From: Microbacterium barkeri
GTDB lineage: Bacteria > Actinomycetota > Actinomycetes > Actinomycetales > Microbacteriaceae
Length of the DNA stretch: 64,000 nt
Direction: 5' to 3'
Assembly (NCBI RefSeq): GCF_027921765.1
Contig: NZ_BSEJ01000001.1
Location: 372,001-436,000, forward strand
Position 1 is the first letter of the stretch, and every line of letters starts with the position of its first letter. This document shows, one piece after another, positions 1 through 7,893 of the stretch. The position numbers and the translations under genes were made by a program. A model generated the notes under the pieces. It was not told the DNA's origin and did no database searches. It worked only from the letters and a program-made list of their open reading frames with translations.

Positions 1-2
1 AG

Positions 3-509
3 TACTTCCAGCAGCTCGCGCAGACGAGCGCGACGCGGGCCCTGTCGACGCGCGAGGGCCTCCCGGCCGGCGCGTTCGCCATCCTGCGCCTCGTCGAGCC
101 CCACCCGGCGTACATCACGAACGGCGTCCACGACGTGCTCGTCGTGAACCGCTCGTGCGCGGGCATCGCGAAGGGATTCCTGGACGAGGGGCGGAACCTC
201 CTGATCGAGGTCTTCGAGCACGAGCACGAGGCGCCGTCCGCCGAGGAATGGCGCGCGACGGCGACGCGCCTCGTCGACTCGATGCGCTTCCACACCGCGC
301 CCGACGAACCGCGGTTCCAGGAGCTGCTCGCGCTCCTGCGGCGCCGGTACCCCGCCTTCCGGGAGCTGTGGTCACGCCAGCGGGCGCGGAAGCTCACGTT
401 CGGCACGAGCCTCTTCTACGACGCCGAGCACGGCTGGCAGCGCGCGACCTGGCAGACCCTCATCGTGCCGGATCACCCCGACTCGCTGCTGACGATCATC
501 CATCCGTGA
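3..509 (+). CDS. XRE-family regulator, C-terminal MmyB-like ligand-binding domain (5' truncated)
   Basis: The reading frame is open from the first bases of the window, so the gene starts upstream and about 168 codons of its 3' part are visible. No HTH is present in the visible part. The segment resembles the MmyB-like ligand-binding domain that follows an XRE HTH in many actinobacterial regulators: a 'DVLVVNRSCAGI' strand (families usually have 'DVLAANxLA'), then a helix near 'WRATATRLVDSMRF', the 'RYPAFRELWSRQ' stretch, and a terminal 'IVPDHPDSLLTIIHP' strand matching the usual 'LPDDPDQTLVVYT' ending. Function as a DNA-binding regulator is inferred from this domain, because the HTH itself lies outside the window. 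The last 14 bases overlap the 3' end of the convergent PucR-type gene. Confidence 0.75.
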   Translation, partial: YFQQLAQTSATRALSTREGLPAGAFAILRLVEPHPAYITNGVHDVLVVNRSCAGIAKGFLDEGRNLLIEVFEHEHEAPSAEEWRATATRLVDSMRFHTAPDEPRFQELLALLRRRYPAFRELWSRQRARKLTFGTSLFYDAEHGWQRATWQTLIVPDHPDSLLTIIHP

Positions 510-1308
510 CGCGCGCGGCCTCGGCCGGCCCCGAGCGCCGTCGAAGCAGCTTGAGCGCGACGTGGAGCACGCTCCTGCGCACGCCGTCCGCGAGCTCCGC
601 GCGGACCGGCTCTGGCAGGTTCTCGAGACGGTAGTAGAGCGTCGTGCGATGGAGGTGCAGCCGCCGGCAGGCCTCGGAGACGCGCGCACCCGCGTCGAGA
701 TACGCCTCGACCGTGTCGAGCTGCTGGCGATCCCCCGCACGCCACAGCGCGAATGCACCGGGCGACGCGCGCCGGATGAGGTCGATCGGCACGGGGAGCC
801 CGTCCAGGAGCGCCCGGATGCCCGCCGGCGTGACGTGTTCGGGGTCTTCGAGGAGAAGCCGCGCCTCCCGCACGGCGGGCCGGATGTCGTCCTCGTCCGG
901 CGCGACGGCCGCGGTCGCGAAGCGCGCGGCGGGATGGCCATGGCGGTGAGCTGCCGACGCGAGGACGTCCTCGACGTCGCCGTCGAGCCTGCTCCGGGAG
1001 ACGACGAGGACCGGATGGTCGGCCAGATCGCCGACGTGCCACGTCGCGCCGCGCCCGTCGGACTGGATCGCCGTCGCGAGACGGCGCCGCTCGTCGTCCG
1101 ATCCGACGGTGTCGAGGAGCGCGACAACGAGGCCCTCCGAGCGGTCGAGCCAGCGGCGATCGGCCGCCTGGGCGAGCGCGCGCACGCGCACGGCGCGTTC
1201 GTCGTCGAGGAGCCTCCGGAAGACGTGGACGCGAGCGCCTGACGTCGCGTCCCCTGAGATGTGCCCGATGCCTTCGCGCGATCCTCGCGTCTGAGACGTC
1301 ACTGCCAC
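496..1308 (-). CDS. PucR/CdaR-type helix-turn-helix transcriptional regulator
   Basis: A 270-residue protein. The C-terminal third carries the PucR-type HTH: 'LDTVEAYLDAGARVSEACRRL' leading into 'HLHRTTLYYRLENL', the typical recognition helix that ends these regulators. The N-terminal 180 residues hold a degenerate sensory region without recognisable catalytic residues. Family members control purine, sugar-acid or other catabolic genes; the ligand here cannot be named. The start chosen is GTG at 1308, the first in-frame start after the stop-rich upstream region; a second GTG lies two codons in. It is divergent from the DUF7882 gene across a 284-bp spacer that contains a 30-bp perfect palindrome, a plausible operator. 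Its 3' end overlaps the convergent upstream gene by 14 bp. Confidence 0.8.
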   Translation of the reverse strand: MAVTSQTRGSREGIGHISGDATSGARVHVFRRLLDDERAVRVRALAQAADRRWLDRSEGLVVALLDTVGSDDERRRLATAIQSDGRGATWHVGDLADHPVLVVSRSRLDGDVEDVLASAAHRHGHPAARFATAAVAPDEDDIRPAVREARLLLEDPEHVTPAGIRALLDGLPVPIDLIRRASPGAFALWRAGDRQQLDTVEAYLDAGARVSEACRRLHLHRTTLYYRLENLPEPVRAELADGVRRSVLHVALKLLRRRSGPAEAARVTDG

Positions 1309-1436
1309 TCCGCCATGTCCTGCTCACCTCACGCCGCGCGCACGCGGCGCTGTCCTTCCCCTCGACGGTAGGACGACGCGACGGCCCGGCGCGTGCCCTT
1401 GACGCACCCACCCCGGCGTCCGCGCGGTCCGCGAGG

Positions 1437-1466
1437 GCGCTTTTCCGACGATCGTCGGAAAAGCGC
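1437..1466. promoter_or_regulatory. 30-bp perfect palindrome, probable operator
   Basis: Positions 1437-1451 are the exact reverse complement of 1452-1466, with no spacer; the core reads TTTTCCGACGATCGTCGGAA. It sits in the 284-bp spacer between two divergent genes. A spacerless palindrome between divergent promoters fits a homodimeric repressor site better than a terminator. The binding protein is unknown; the adjacent PucR-type regulator is one candidate. Confidence 0.6.
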
Positions 1467-1579
1467 GCGCCTCCCGCGTCGGTGTGTCGCGGTCGTCCCC
1501 CGCGCCACGAGCGGGAGCGCACCTTTCCGGCAGTCTGCCGCGCGGCCGCGCGGGCCGAGCGGTGCGCGGCGGCCCGGTC

Positions 1580-1585
1580 TAGCGT
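1580..1585 (+). promoter_or_regulatory. -10 box TAGCGT of a leaderless transcript
   Basis: TAGCGT ends 7 nt before the ATG at 1593 and there is no Shine-Dalgarno sequence. This spacing places the transcription start at or next to the A of the start codon. The same arrangement recurs at several other genes in the window. Confidence 0.5.
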
Positions 1586-1592
1586 GACCGCC

Positions 1593-1910
1593 ATGGGAGT
1601 GCTCTACTACGGCGCGAACGCCTCCGCCATCCACATCGACGACCGTGCGCTCGCGCACATCAAGGTCGTCATCATCAGCAAGCTGCGCCGTGACGAGAGC
1701 TTCTCGGTCTCGTGGCGACACCCCGACGAGCGCGAGGGCGGCCGCAGCACGATCTGGATCCACCCCGCGATCCCGCTGCGCTTCGAGTTCGACGAGGCCG
1801 ATGCGCCGACGCTCAACCGCGAGTGGCTCGAGGAGCTCGCGGTCTCCGCGAACGCCCTCGGCGGCATCCAGCTCGTCGAGGAGCACATCCGGACGCCCGA
1901 GAAGCGCTGA
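1593..1910 (+). CDS. DUF7882-family small protein
   Basis: A 105-residue acidic protein starting MGVLYYGANASAIHIDD, with a conserved-looking centre 'LAHIKVVIISKLRRDESF' and 'RSTIWIHPAIPLRFEFDE'. Proteins of this shape are common in Microbacteriaceae, often several per genome, and are frequently mislabelled 'ATP-dependent DNA ligase'; no ligase motif (KxDG) is present. The function is unknown. The ATG at 1593 is preferred over upstream in-frame starts because the family begins at this point and a TAGCGT -10 box lies 7 nt upstream, which fits leaderless transcription. A strong hairpin follows the stop codon. Confidence 0.8.
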   Translation: MGVLYYGANASAIHIDDRALAHIKVVIISKLRRDESFSVSWRHPDEREGGRSTIWIHPAIPLRFEFDEADAPTLNREWLEELAVSANALGGIQLVEEHIRTPEKR

Positions 1911-1920
1911 CGGCGCGACA

Positions 1921-1958
1921 CGGCCCCCGCACTCCGATCACCGGAGCGGCGGGGGCCG
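1921..1958. terminator. Bidirectional hairpin terminator
   Basis: A 10-bp GC stem (1921-1930 with 1949-1958) encloses a second, inner 5-bp stem (CTCCG/CGGAG). It lies between the convergent DUF7882 gene and the SRPBCC gene, so it can serve both strands. Confidence 0.7.
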
Positions 1959-1969
1959 ATCTGCGCGGA

Positions 1970-2422
1970 TCAGTCGATGTCGCCGCGCCACGCACCGGTC
2001 TCGGTGCCGCGGGACTCGATGAACTCCTTGAACTTCCGCAGGTCCTTCTTGACGGCGTGGTCGTCGATGCCGAGGGCGGCGCCGACCTTCTCGGTGAGGT
2101 CCGTCGGCTCCCAGTCGAGCTGCACGGTCACGCGCGTGCTCGCGTCGCCGAGCCGGTGGAAGGTCACGACGCCGGCGTGATCCGCCTCACCCGCGACGCT
2201 CGTCCACGCGACGCGCTCGTCGGGGTGCTGCTCGGTGATCTTGGCGGTGAACTCGCGCTCGGCGCCGCCGATGTTCACCTTCCAGGCGAGCGTCTCATCG
2301 TCGATCTGCCGGATCGACTCGACGAAGCTCAGGAACTGCGGGAACGTCTCGAACTGCGTCCACTGGTCGTACGCCGTCGTGACGTCGACGTCGACATCGA
2401 TGCTCTCCGTGATGCGAGCCAT
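1970..2422 (-). CDS. SRPBCC-family (START/polyketide cyclase-like) protein
   Basis: A 150-residue protein with the SRPBCC pattern: an N-terminal strand 'ITESIDVDVDVTTAYDQW', then 'FETFPQFLSFVESIRQIDDETLAWKV', 'FTAKITEQHPDERVAWTS', and a C-terminal helix 'DDHAVKKDLRKFKEFIESR'. Such small one-domain proteins bind hydrophobic ligands in a deep cavity and often appear among stress-induced genes of actinobacteria. No catalytic activity can be assigned. The start at 2422 has a GGAAGGA ribosome binding site 8 nt upstream; the longer upstream frame is not supported. It is divergent from the 211-residue membrane-anchored protein at 2588. Confidence 0.85.
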   Translation of the reverse strand: MARITESIDVDVDVTTAYDQWTQFETFPQFLSFVESIRQIDDETLAWKVNIGGAEREFTAKITEQHPDERVAWTSVAGEADHAGVVTFHRLGDASTRVTVQLDWEPTDLTEKVGAALGIDDHAVKKDLRKFKEFIESRGTETGAWRGDID

Positions 2423-2587
2423 GGGGGTGTCCTTCCGATCGTTGGGTTGGGCTCCATCGTGTGCCGCGCTCGGATGACGCGTCACGGGGGTTGCCACATC
2501 GCGAGGCCTCCGGTATCGGGCGTCCCGCCGCGCACGGGCCCTCGTAAGCTGTCGGCAGGACGCACGTCTCGAGGAGGGTGAGGACGC

Positions 2588-3223
2588 ATGGCGCTTCCCG
2601 ACCGGATCGGGCCCCGCGACGAGGATGCGCGCCGCGCGGTCTTCGCATTCGACCAGGCCGTCGACGCTCTCGCCGAGGAGTCCGCGTTCCTGTCCGTCGG
2701 CCCCGACCGCCAGGCGGCCCGCTACCTCGCGGACGCGCATCGGACGCTCGACGGCGTGCGCACCTCGATGCACCGGATCGCGGCACGCGCCTCCGACACG
2801 GGCCTCCGCAAGGGCGCTCGGCGGCGCCTGCAGGCTCTCGCTGCGGATCTCGCCCAGGCCGGCCTGCGCGACGCCGGGCACGCGCGGGCAGCGGCGCAGC
2901 GGCTGCGCGCCGCCGCCGTCGCGCCGACCGGCGGCTGGGGTGCGACCCTCAGGCACCAGACCGCGCGGGCGACCGCGTGGGGCGTCGAGAAGTGGACGGG
3001 CTCGCCGCTCGCGCCGGTCGAGCTGCGCAGCACGAAGGCGGCTGCGCTCGCCGAGTCGTCGGCCGACGCGGTCGCGCAGCGCGGCCGCGCACCCGCGCGC
3101 TCCCGCGTGCGGACGTGGCTCATCGTCGCGGGGTCGGCCGCCGCCGCAGCGGTGATCGGCGGCGCGTCGCTGGCCGTGTACGGCGCCTGGAGCCTCATCG
3201 GGCTCCTCTTCGGCGCGGGCTGA
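2588..3223 (+). CDS. Hypothetical alanine/arginine-rich protein with C-terminal membrane anchor
   Basis: A 211-residue protein that I do not recognise. The first 140 residues are helical and rich in Ala and Arg without a known motif. Residues about 175-205 ('LIVAGSAAAAAVIGGASLAVYGAWSLIGLLF') form one or two closely spaced membrane segments at the C-terminus, so it is probably tail-anchored with the bulk in the cytoplasm. The ATG at 2588 has a good site, GAGGAGGGTGAGG, upstream. A TAAGCT -10-like box lies at 2545. A perfect 20-bp hairpin follows the stop, so it is a single-gene unit sitting between envelope and stress genes. Confidence 0.7.
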   Translation: MALPDRIGPRDEDARRAVFAFDQAVDALAEESAFLSVGPDRQAARYLADAHRTLDGVRTSMHRIAARASDTGLRKGARRRLQALAADLAQAGLRDAGHARAAAQRLRAAAVAPTGGWGATLRHQTARATAWGVEKWTGSPLAPVELRSTKAAALAESSADAVAQRGRAPARSRVRTWLIVAGSAAAAAVIGGASLAVYGAWSLIGLLFGAG

Positions 3224-3224
3224 C

Positions 3225-3268
3225 GCAGGACAGCGGGCGGGCTCCGCGGAGCCCGCCCGCTGTCCTGC
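3225..3268. terminator. Strong bidirectional terminator, 20-bp perfect stem
   Basis: Positions 3225-3244 pair perfectly with 3249-3268 around a CGCG tetraloop. It separates the convergent 2588 gene and the DUF3618 operon and can end transcription from both sides. Confidence 0.85.
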
Positions 3269-3273
3269 CGGAG

Positions 3274-3837
3274 TCAGCTTCCCTGCACGTTGTCGCGCGC
3301 CTCCTGGGCGCGCCCGGCCACCGCGTCGGCCGAGCCCTGAGCCTCCGACTTCACGTGCTCGGCGGCCTCGGTCGCGGTGTCCCTGATCGACTCCGCCGCC
3401 TGCTGGGCAGGCTCCCTGAGGTGCGCGCCGACCTCTTGTGCGACGTCCTTGACCTCGTCGACGAGCGGCTGAGCCTGCTCCCTGACATCCTGCGCGATCC
3501 GCTTCTCCCTGCCGGACGCGGGGATGAGCGACGAGGCGAGCAGCCCCACGCCGAAGGCGATGAGGCCGACAGCCATGGGGTTGCCCTCGGCCTTCGCCGC
3601 GGCGCGGTGCGTCGCGTCGGCGACCGTCTCACCGGCGTCGTGCAGGCTCGAGCCGGCGTCGTCGGCCGCTCCCATCACGCGCTCGCGCAGCGATCCGAAG
3701 GCCCCCTTGAGCCTGCTCGTCTGCCTGTCCATGATCTTCGAAGGCGTCACCTTGTCGACGAGGGCGTCGGCGTCGCGGCCCAGCTCGCGGCGCGTGCGCT
3801 CGATGTCGGCGCGGATGGCGTCGGGTGAATCGGTCAT
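3274..3837 (-). CDS. DUF3618-family membrane-associated protein
   Basis: A 187-residue protein. The N-terminus 'PDAIRADIERTRRELGRDADALVDKVTPSK' is the DUF3618 signature. A hydrophobic segment near residues 88-107 ('AVGLIAFGVGLLASSLIPAS') is one membrane span. The C-terminal half is an amphipathic, alanine-rich coiled-coil-like stretch of repeated 'AxxVKxxAQ' units. The gene is last in a three-gene operon and its ATG overlaps the stop of the holin-like gene by 4 nt (ATGA at 3834-3837). The family is linked with envelope and stress functions in actinobacteria; the biochemical role is unknown. Confidence 0.85.
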   Translation of the reverse strand: MTDSPDAIRADIERTRRELGRDADALVDKVTPSKIMDRQTSRLKGAFGSLRERVMGAADDAGSSLHDAGETVADATHRAAAKAEGNPMAVGLIAFGVGLLASSLIPASGREKRIAQDVREQAQPLVDEVKDVAQEVGAHLREPAQQAAESIRDTATEAAEHVKSEAQGSADAVAGRAQEARDNVQGS

Positions 3838-4253
3838 CGGTTCTCCTCATCTCTCCCCAGAGCGCCGGGGATCTTCTTGAGCGACTCCACGGTCTGCGGA
3901 GCGCCCTTCACGTTCTTCAGGTCCTTGCGGCCGATCGCGAACATCACGGCCGCGGCGATCGCCCAGAGGACGGCGACGATGACGGCCGACCACCCGAGGC
4001 CCGTGAGCAGGCCGATGGCCCACCACAGCGCCACGGACAGGAAGAACACCGCCATGAGCGCGGAGTACGCTGCGCCGCTCAGCAGGCCGGCGCCCTTCCC
4101 CGCGCGGGTCGCCGACTCCCGCAGCTCCGCCTTGGCGAGCTCGAGCTCCTGCCTCATCAGCAGGGACATGTCGCTCGTCACCTCGGACAGGAGGTCGCCG
4201 AGCGAGGTCGTCGCCGCCTTCTGCTCCGACGGGGTCGGCTGGTCAGAGGTCAT
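3834..4253 (-). CDS. Holin-X-like phage holin family protein (two membrane spans)
   Basis: A 139-residue protein with the Actinobacterial Holin-X layout: the amphipathic 'LGDLLSEVTSDMSLLMRQELELAKAEL' helix, then two membrane segments at about 62-85 and 88-112 ('FFLSVALWWAIGLLTGLGW' and 'AVIVAVLWAIAAAVMFAIG'). Despite the family name, chromosomal members are not tied to prophages, and none is seen here. It is the middle gene of a coupled operon: it overlaps the upstream gene by 11 nt and the downstream DUF3618 gene by 4 nt, which suggests that the three products act together at the membrane. Confidence 0.85.
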   Translation of the reverse strand: MTSDQPTPSEQKAATTSLGDLLSEVTSDMSLLMRQELELAKAELRESATRAGKGAGLLSGAAYSALMAVFFLSVALWWAIGLLTGLGWSAVIVAVLWAIAAAVMFAIGRKDLKNVKGAPQTVESLKKIPGALGRDEENR

Positions 4254-5037
4254 TCCCGATCCCCTCCCCCGGGCGCGCGCGCTCGGCGCGCGAGCGGTCG
4301 TAGACGGGCGTGCCCTCCCCGCGCGACGGCGGAAGGTCCGACGGCGTGGCGAGCGGGTCCGACACCGGCGCGCCCGGCGCGCCCGGCTCGCCGTATCCGC
4401 CCGGGGCTGCCGCCGACGGCGTGCCGTCGCCCGCGGTCGTCGTCGGTGCGGCGGCCGGCACGGCGGGAGCTGTCGGAGCCGCGGCGACGTCCGCCGCGCG
4501 CTCGGCCGACGCGCCCTGCGCGCTCTCCGCACCGCTCTCCGCGAGCGCGCGCGTGAGGCGCCCGGCGGCGAGCCCCGCGAGCAGCGCGCCCGCGATGAAC
4601 ACGCCGGGGCGACGGCGGGCGAACGAGGTGACCTCGTGCATGAGCGAGCCGGGGTCGCGGTCGTCGAGCCAGGTGGACGCGCCCTTCAGACGGGTCGAGG
4701 CCTGGCGCACGATGTCCGTCGCGACGCCGGGATTCTCCGAGCCCGCTGCGAGCGACTCGAGCTCGTCGCCGACCGAGCGGAGCCCCTCGGCGACGCGCCG
4801 CTGCTGCGCGGCGGCCTGATCCCGCAGCTCGCGCTGCGTCTGGCTGTAGACGTCCTTGAGCTGCGCCTTCGCCTCGTGGGCGACATGCGACGCCTCCTGC
4901 TTGGCGGTGTCGACGACGTGGCCGGCCTCGGCCCTGGCCGTCTCCGTGACGTCGGCGGCCTCCTGTCGCGCCGTGTCGACGGCACCCGTGGGGCGGCTGT
5001 CCGCCTCGGTCGGCACCTGACCAGAGAACTGAGACAT
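4243..5037 (-). CDS. Alanine-rich envelope/stress protein with coiled coil and one membrane segment
   Basis: A 264-residue protein starting MSQFSGQVPTEADS. Residues 15-100 form a long amphipathic helix of repeats such as 'TARQEAADVTETARAEAGHV', typical of LEA/YtxH-like or apolipoprotein-like proteins. A short hydrophobic segment near 'RRPGVFIAGALLAGLAAGRL' (about residues 144-163) is a probable membrane span, and the last 90 residues are disordered and rich in Ala, Pro and Gly. The ATG at 5037 is chosen because GGAAAGGAAG lies just upstream; an in-frame start at 5142 would add a non-conserved tail. It is first in the operon with the holin-like and DUF3618 genes. Confidence 0.75.
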   Translation of the reverse strand: MSQFSGQVPTEADSRPTGAVDTARQEAADVTETARAEAGHVVDTAKQEASHVAHEAKAQLKDVYSQTQRELRDQAAAQQRRVAEGLRSVGDELESLAAGSENPGVATDIVRQASTRLKGASTWLDDRDPGSLMHEVTSFARRRPGVFIAGALLAGLAAGRLTRALAESGAESAQGASAERAADVAAAPTAPAVPAAAPTTTAGDGTPSAAAPGGYGEPGAPGAPVSDPLATPSDLPPSRGEGTPVYDRSRAERARPGEGIGNDL

Positions 5038-5228
5038 GGGGGACTTCCTTTCCGTTACCGCTGCGGATGGATTCACCGGCGATGCAACACCGTCCCGCGT
5101 CCGATTTCGCGAGGGTTGACGGACCCCCTCCGCGTGTGGCACGCGCGGCGCGCGATCGAGAGGTCGCCGCCTCCGGCCGCCCGCGTCAACCCCGAGACAC
5201 CGTCCGCCCGGAACGGGAGACTGGGTCC

Positions 5229-6011
5229 ATGACGACCGACCGACTCGTGCGCGTGGCCGATGCGACGTTCCGCGTGCGCACGCGCGGGCGGCCCGGCTCC
5301 GGCCATCCGCCGATCGTGCTCGTGCACGGGATCGGCATCTCGCACCGCGCCTTCTCCCGGCTCGCCGAGGTGCTCGCCGCAGACGACGTCGTGCACGTCC
5401 TCGACATGCCGGGCTTCGGCGACCTGCCGCGTCCCGGGCATTCCCCCGACGTGCCCGCGATGGCCGAGCTGCTCGCCGACGTGGTCGCTGGCCTCGGCGA
5501 CGGCCCGTTCGCGGTCGTCGGCAACTCGATGGGCACGCAGTGGGCGATCGAGCTCGCCTGCCGGCACCCCGGCCTCGTGTCGCGCGTCGTCGCGATCGGG
5601 CCGGTCGTCGACGAGCGGCGTCGCTCCGCCGCGCGGCAGGCCCTGGCTCTCGCCCACGACTGCCTGCGCGAGACCGTCTCCGCGAACGCGATCGTGCTGA
5701 GCGACTACGTGCGCTGCGGGCCGCGCTGGTACTTCCGCCAGCTCCCGCACATGCTCGCCTACCGGCCGGAGGAGCGCGTGACCGCGCTCCGTCGGCCGCT
5801 GCTCATCGTGCGCGGAGAGCGCGACCCGGTCGCCCGACGGGCGTGGTGCGTGCGCCTGCGCGACGCCGCGCAGGACGGCAGGCTCGTCGAGATCGCCGGC
5901 CAGCCCCACCTCGTGCAGCACACGGCACCCCGCGCCGTCGCCGCCGTGCTGCGGCCGTTCCTCGCCGCCGACCGGGAGCCGTCGCGCGCGGGGGACGCGG
6001 AGGGCCCGTGA
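5229..6011 (+). CDS. Alpha/beta hydrolase
   Basis: A 260-residue alpha/beta-fold hydrolase. The oxyanion region 'IVLVHGIGISHRAF' is near residues 29-42, the nucleophile elbow is G-N-S-M-G near residue 100, an acid candidate lies in 'LIVRGERDPVARR' near residue 195, and the catalytic His in 'IAGQPHLVQHTAP' near residue 225. This triad is complete, so it should be an active esterase or C-C hydrolase of unknown substrate. The ATG at 5229 is used; longer in-frame upstream sequence has no family similarity. Its stop codon overlaps the GTG of the next hydrolase (GTGA), so the two are translated together. Confidence 0.85.
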   Translation: MTTDRLVRVADATFRVRTRGRPGSGHPPIVLVHGIGISHRAFSRLAEVLAADDVVHVLDMPGFGDLPRPGHSPDVPAMAELLADVVAGLGDGPFAVVGNSMGTQWAIELACRHPGLVSRVVAIGPVVDERRRSAARQALALAHDCLRETVSANAIVLSDYVRCGPRWYFRQLPHMLAYRPEERVTALRRPLLIVRGERDPVARRAWCVRLRDAAQDGRLVEIAGQPHLVQHTAPRAVAAVLRPFLAADREPSRAGDAEGP

Positions 6012-6688
6012 TCGGGCCGCTGCGGCGGCTCGCCTGGTGGGCGGCCGACTACGCCTACGCGGCCCTCGCTCAGCTGCGCGCCCTCACGCGGCGTCGCTCA
6101 GCGGCCGAGTTCCGCTCGGGCTCCCTCGCACCGGTGGTCGTGATCCCCGGGGTGTACGAGTCGTGGCGATTCCTCACCCCGCTCGTCGTCGCCCTGCACG
6201 CACGCGGCCATCCCGTGCACGTCGTCGAGCCGCTCCGGCACAACCGCATGCCGTTCTCGGCCGGAGCGGACCTCGTCGCCGAGCTCCTCGAGACGCGCGA
6301 GCTGCGCGACGTCGTCCTCGTCGCGCACAGCAAGGGCGGGCTCATCGGGAAGCGCGCGATGTCGCTTCCGGCCGCCGCCCGGCGCGTGCACGGGATGGTC
6401 GCGGTCGCGACGCCGTTCGGCGGCTCGCGCTATGCGCGCTTCCTCGCCGCCCCCACTCTCCGCGCATTCTCGCCGCGCGACGCGGCCCTCCGTGCGCTCG
6501 CGCAGGCGACCGAGGTCAACGCGCGGATCGTGTCGGTGTACGCGCGCTTCGACCCGCACATCCCCGAGGGCAGCGAGCTCCTCGGTGCGCGCAACGTCGT
6601 GCTCGAGACGGGCGGCCACTTCCGGGTGCTCGCGCATCCGCGGGTCATCGCGGAGGTGGCCGCCCTCGCCGAGACGGCGGACCGATGA
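6008..6688 (+). CDS. Alpha/beta hydrolase (lipase/esterase-like), coupled to the preceding hydrolase
   Basis: A 226-residue protein that begins with a GTG overlapping the previous stop. After a basic, hydrophobic N-terminus ('LRRLAWWAADYAYAALAQL') comes 'VVVIPGVYESWRFLTPLV', then the nucleophile elbow A-H-S-K-G-G near residue 109 and a terminal 'ETGGHFRVLAHP' with the probable catalytic His. The overall pattern matches class 2 lipase/PGAP1-like cytosolic esterases. Two unrelated hydrolases in overlapping frames suggest action on the same lipid or ester. It ends a few bases before the convergent catalase gene. Confidence 0.8.
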   Translation: MIGPLRRLAWWAADYAYAALAQLRALTRRRSAAEFRSGSLAPVVVIPGVYESWRFLTPLVVALHARGHPVHVVEPLRHNRMPFSAGADLVAELLETRELRDVVLVAHSKGGLIGKRAMSLPAAARRVHGMVAVATPFGGSRYARFLAAPTLRAFSPRDAALRALAQATEVNARIVSVYARFDPHIPEGSELLGARNVVLETGGHFRVLAHPRVIAEVAALAETADR

Positions 6689-6692
6689 GCGC

Positions 6693-7574
6693 CTACTCGC
6701 GGTGCAGCCTGTCCTGCGCCGCGCCCGCGATCCGCTCGACCGTGTTCGGGACGTCCGTCGTGCCGTAGAAGCGCGCGTCCGGGTGCGTGGGCGCCGGCAT
6801 CGGAGCCGTCGTCGTGGGCCCGTCGTGGTAGGTGAACTCGCCCTTCCCGTCGGGCGTCGGGCCCGACGCCCACGATCCGTCGCGGGCGGCCGCGCCGTCG
6901 CTGAAGTTCAGGTACTGGTAGGAGACCTCGCGGTCCTCCTTCGCCAGCGGGAAGTTGCTCGGCACGGGAAGCTCCTCGATCCCCTCCGACTTCAGCTCCT
7001 CCGCCGCCGCGAGCCACTGGTTCTGGTGCATCGTGTCGCGCGCGAGGAGAAACGCGAGCAGGTCCCGCACGCCGTGGTCATCCGTCATGTGGTACAGCCG
7101 CGCGACCTGCAGCCTGCCCTGCATCTCGGCGTTGGCGTTGGCCGTGAAGTCGGCGAGCAGGTTGCCGCTCGCGGTGATGTACGAGCCCGACCACGGGTTG
7201 CCGTTGCTGTCGACGGGGCGCGCGCCGGCGCCGGCGACGATGCCCTGCTGGACGTCGGTGCCGCCGACCACCGCCGCCACCGTCGGGTCGCTCTGCACCG
7301 CGTCCTCCGTGATCCCGAGCGGCGACTTCTCGAGGAGCTGCGCGATCATCACCGCGAGCATCTCGACATGGCCCATCTCCTCCGCGCCGATGCCGAAGAC
7401 GAGGTCGCGGTACTTGCCGGGCATGTGCATGTTCCATCCCTGGAACTGGTACTGCAGGGCGACGGTGATCTCGCCGTACTGGCCGCCGAGCACCTCCTGC
7501 AGCTTCCGCGCGTACACCGCGTCGGGAGCGTCTGGCTTGGCTGCGTGCTGGAGTTCCTGCCTGTGGAGAAACAT
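6693..7574 (-). CDS. Manganese catalase
   Basis: A 293-residue non-haem catalase that converts hydrogen peroxide to water and oxygen at a di-manganese centre. Metal ligands seen: Glu35 in 'GQYGEITVALQYQFQ', Glu65/66 and His69 in 'GAEEMGHVEML', and the later pair around 'NANAEMQGRLQVARLYHMTDDHGV'. The glycine/proline-rich tail is typical of the family. The length is normal. The start at 7574 has GGAAGG 7 nt upstream. The gene is divergent from a SigB/SigF-type sigma factor across 319 bp, an association that fits oxidative or general stress. Confidence 0.93.
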   Translation of the reverse strand: MFLHRQELQHAAKPDAPDAVYARKLQEVLGGQYGEITVALQYQFQGWNMHMPGKYRDLVFGIGAEEMGHVEMLAVMIAQLLEKSPLGITEDAVQSDPTVAAVVGGTDVQQGIVAGAGARPVDSNGNPWSGSYITASGNLLADFTANANAEMQGRLQVARLYHMTDDHGVRDLLAFLLARDTMHQNQWLAAAEELKSEGIEELPVPSNFPLAKEDREVSYQYLNFSDGAAARDGSWASGPTPDGKGEFTYHDGPTTTAPMPAPTHPDARFYGTTDVPNTVERIAGAAQDRLHRE

Positions 7575-7893
7575 GGATCGCCTTCCGTGTGTCGTCGGTT
7601 TCGGGCGCCAGTCAAGCTCGCGCGCCCCGTCGGCGACACGGGGTTCCGGATGGCCCGACCACGTGACACAATCACGCTCCGCTCGGAGGGGCGGCCTCGC
7701 GCGCGCTGCTTCTACTCCTCCTTCTCCTTCTCCGCAAGCCACTTCTGACGGGCGCCCCTCCTTCGCTTCAGTGGGAGCCAGACCTCTCCGCGAGCACTGC
7801 TCCGGAGCCGCAGACACCGCCCGCGCCACGGGCCGCACGCGTGCAGACGCGGTGCCCCAGCGCGCCCTCGCAACGCTTCGAAAGAGGTGCCCC
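7575..7893. other. 319-bp divergent spacer between catalase and sigma factor
   Basis: No convincing gene is seen. The spacer holds an inverted repeat GTGA-N5-TCAC (7663-7675), a TTGACT-like -35 hexamer on the minus strand at 7612-7617 without a good -10, and a 28-nt polypyrimidine stretch around 7708-7735. Promoters for both flanking genes must be here, but no SigB/SigF consensus could be placed with confidence. Confidence 0.4.

Noticed and set aside
496..1594. Long overlapping frames on both strands in this and other GC-rich regions
   Set aside because: They are antisense or out-of-frame shadows of genes with recognisable domains, caused by the high GC content.
1593..1910. ATP-dependent DNA ligase, the common label for this small protein
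   Set aside because: Only 105 residues and no KxDG or other ligase motif; kept as DUF7882-family.
3834..4253. Prophage because of the holin-like gene
   Set aside because: No other phage gene, integrase or attachment site was seen; this family is chromosomal in actinobacteria.
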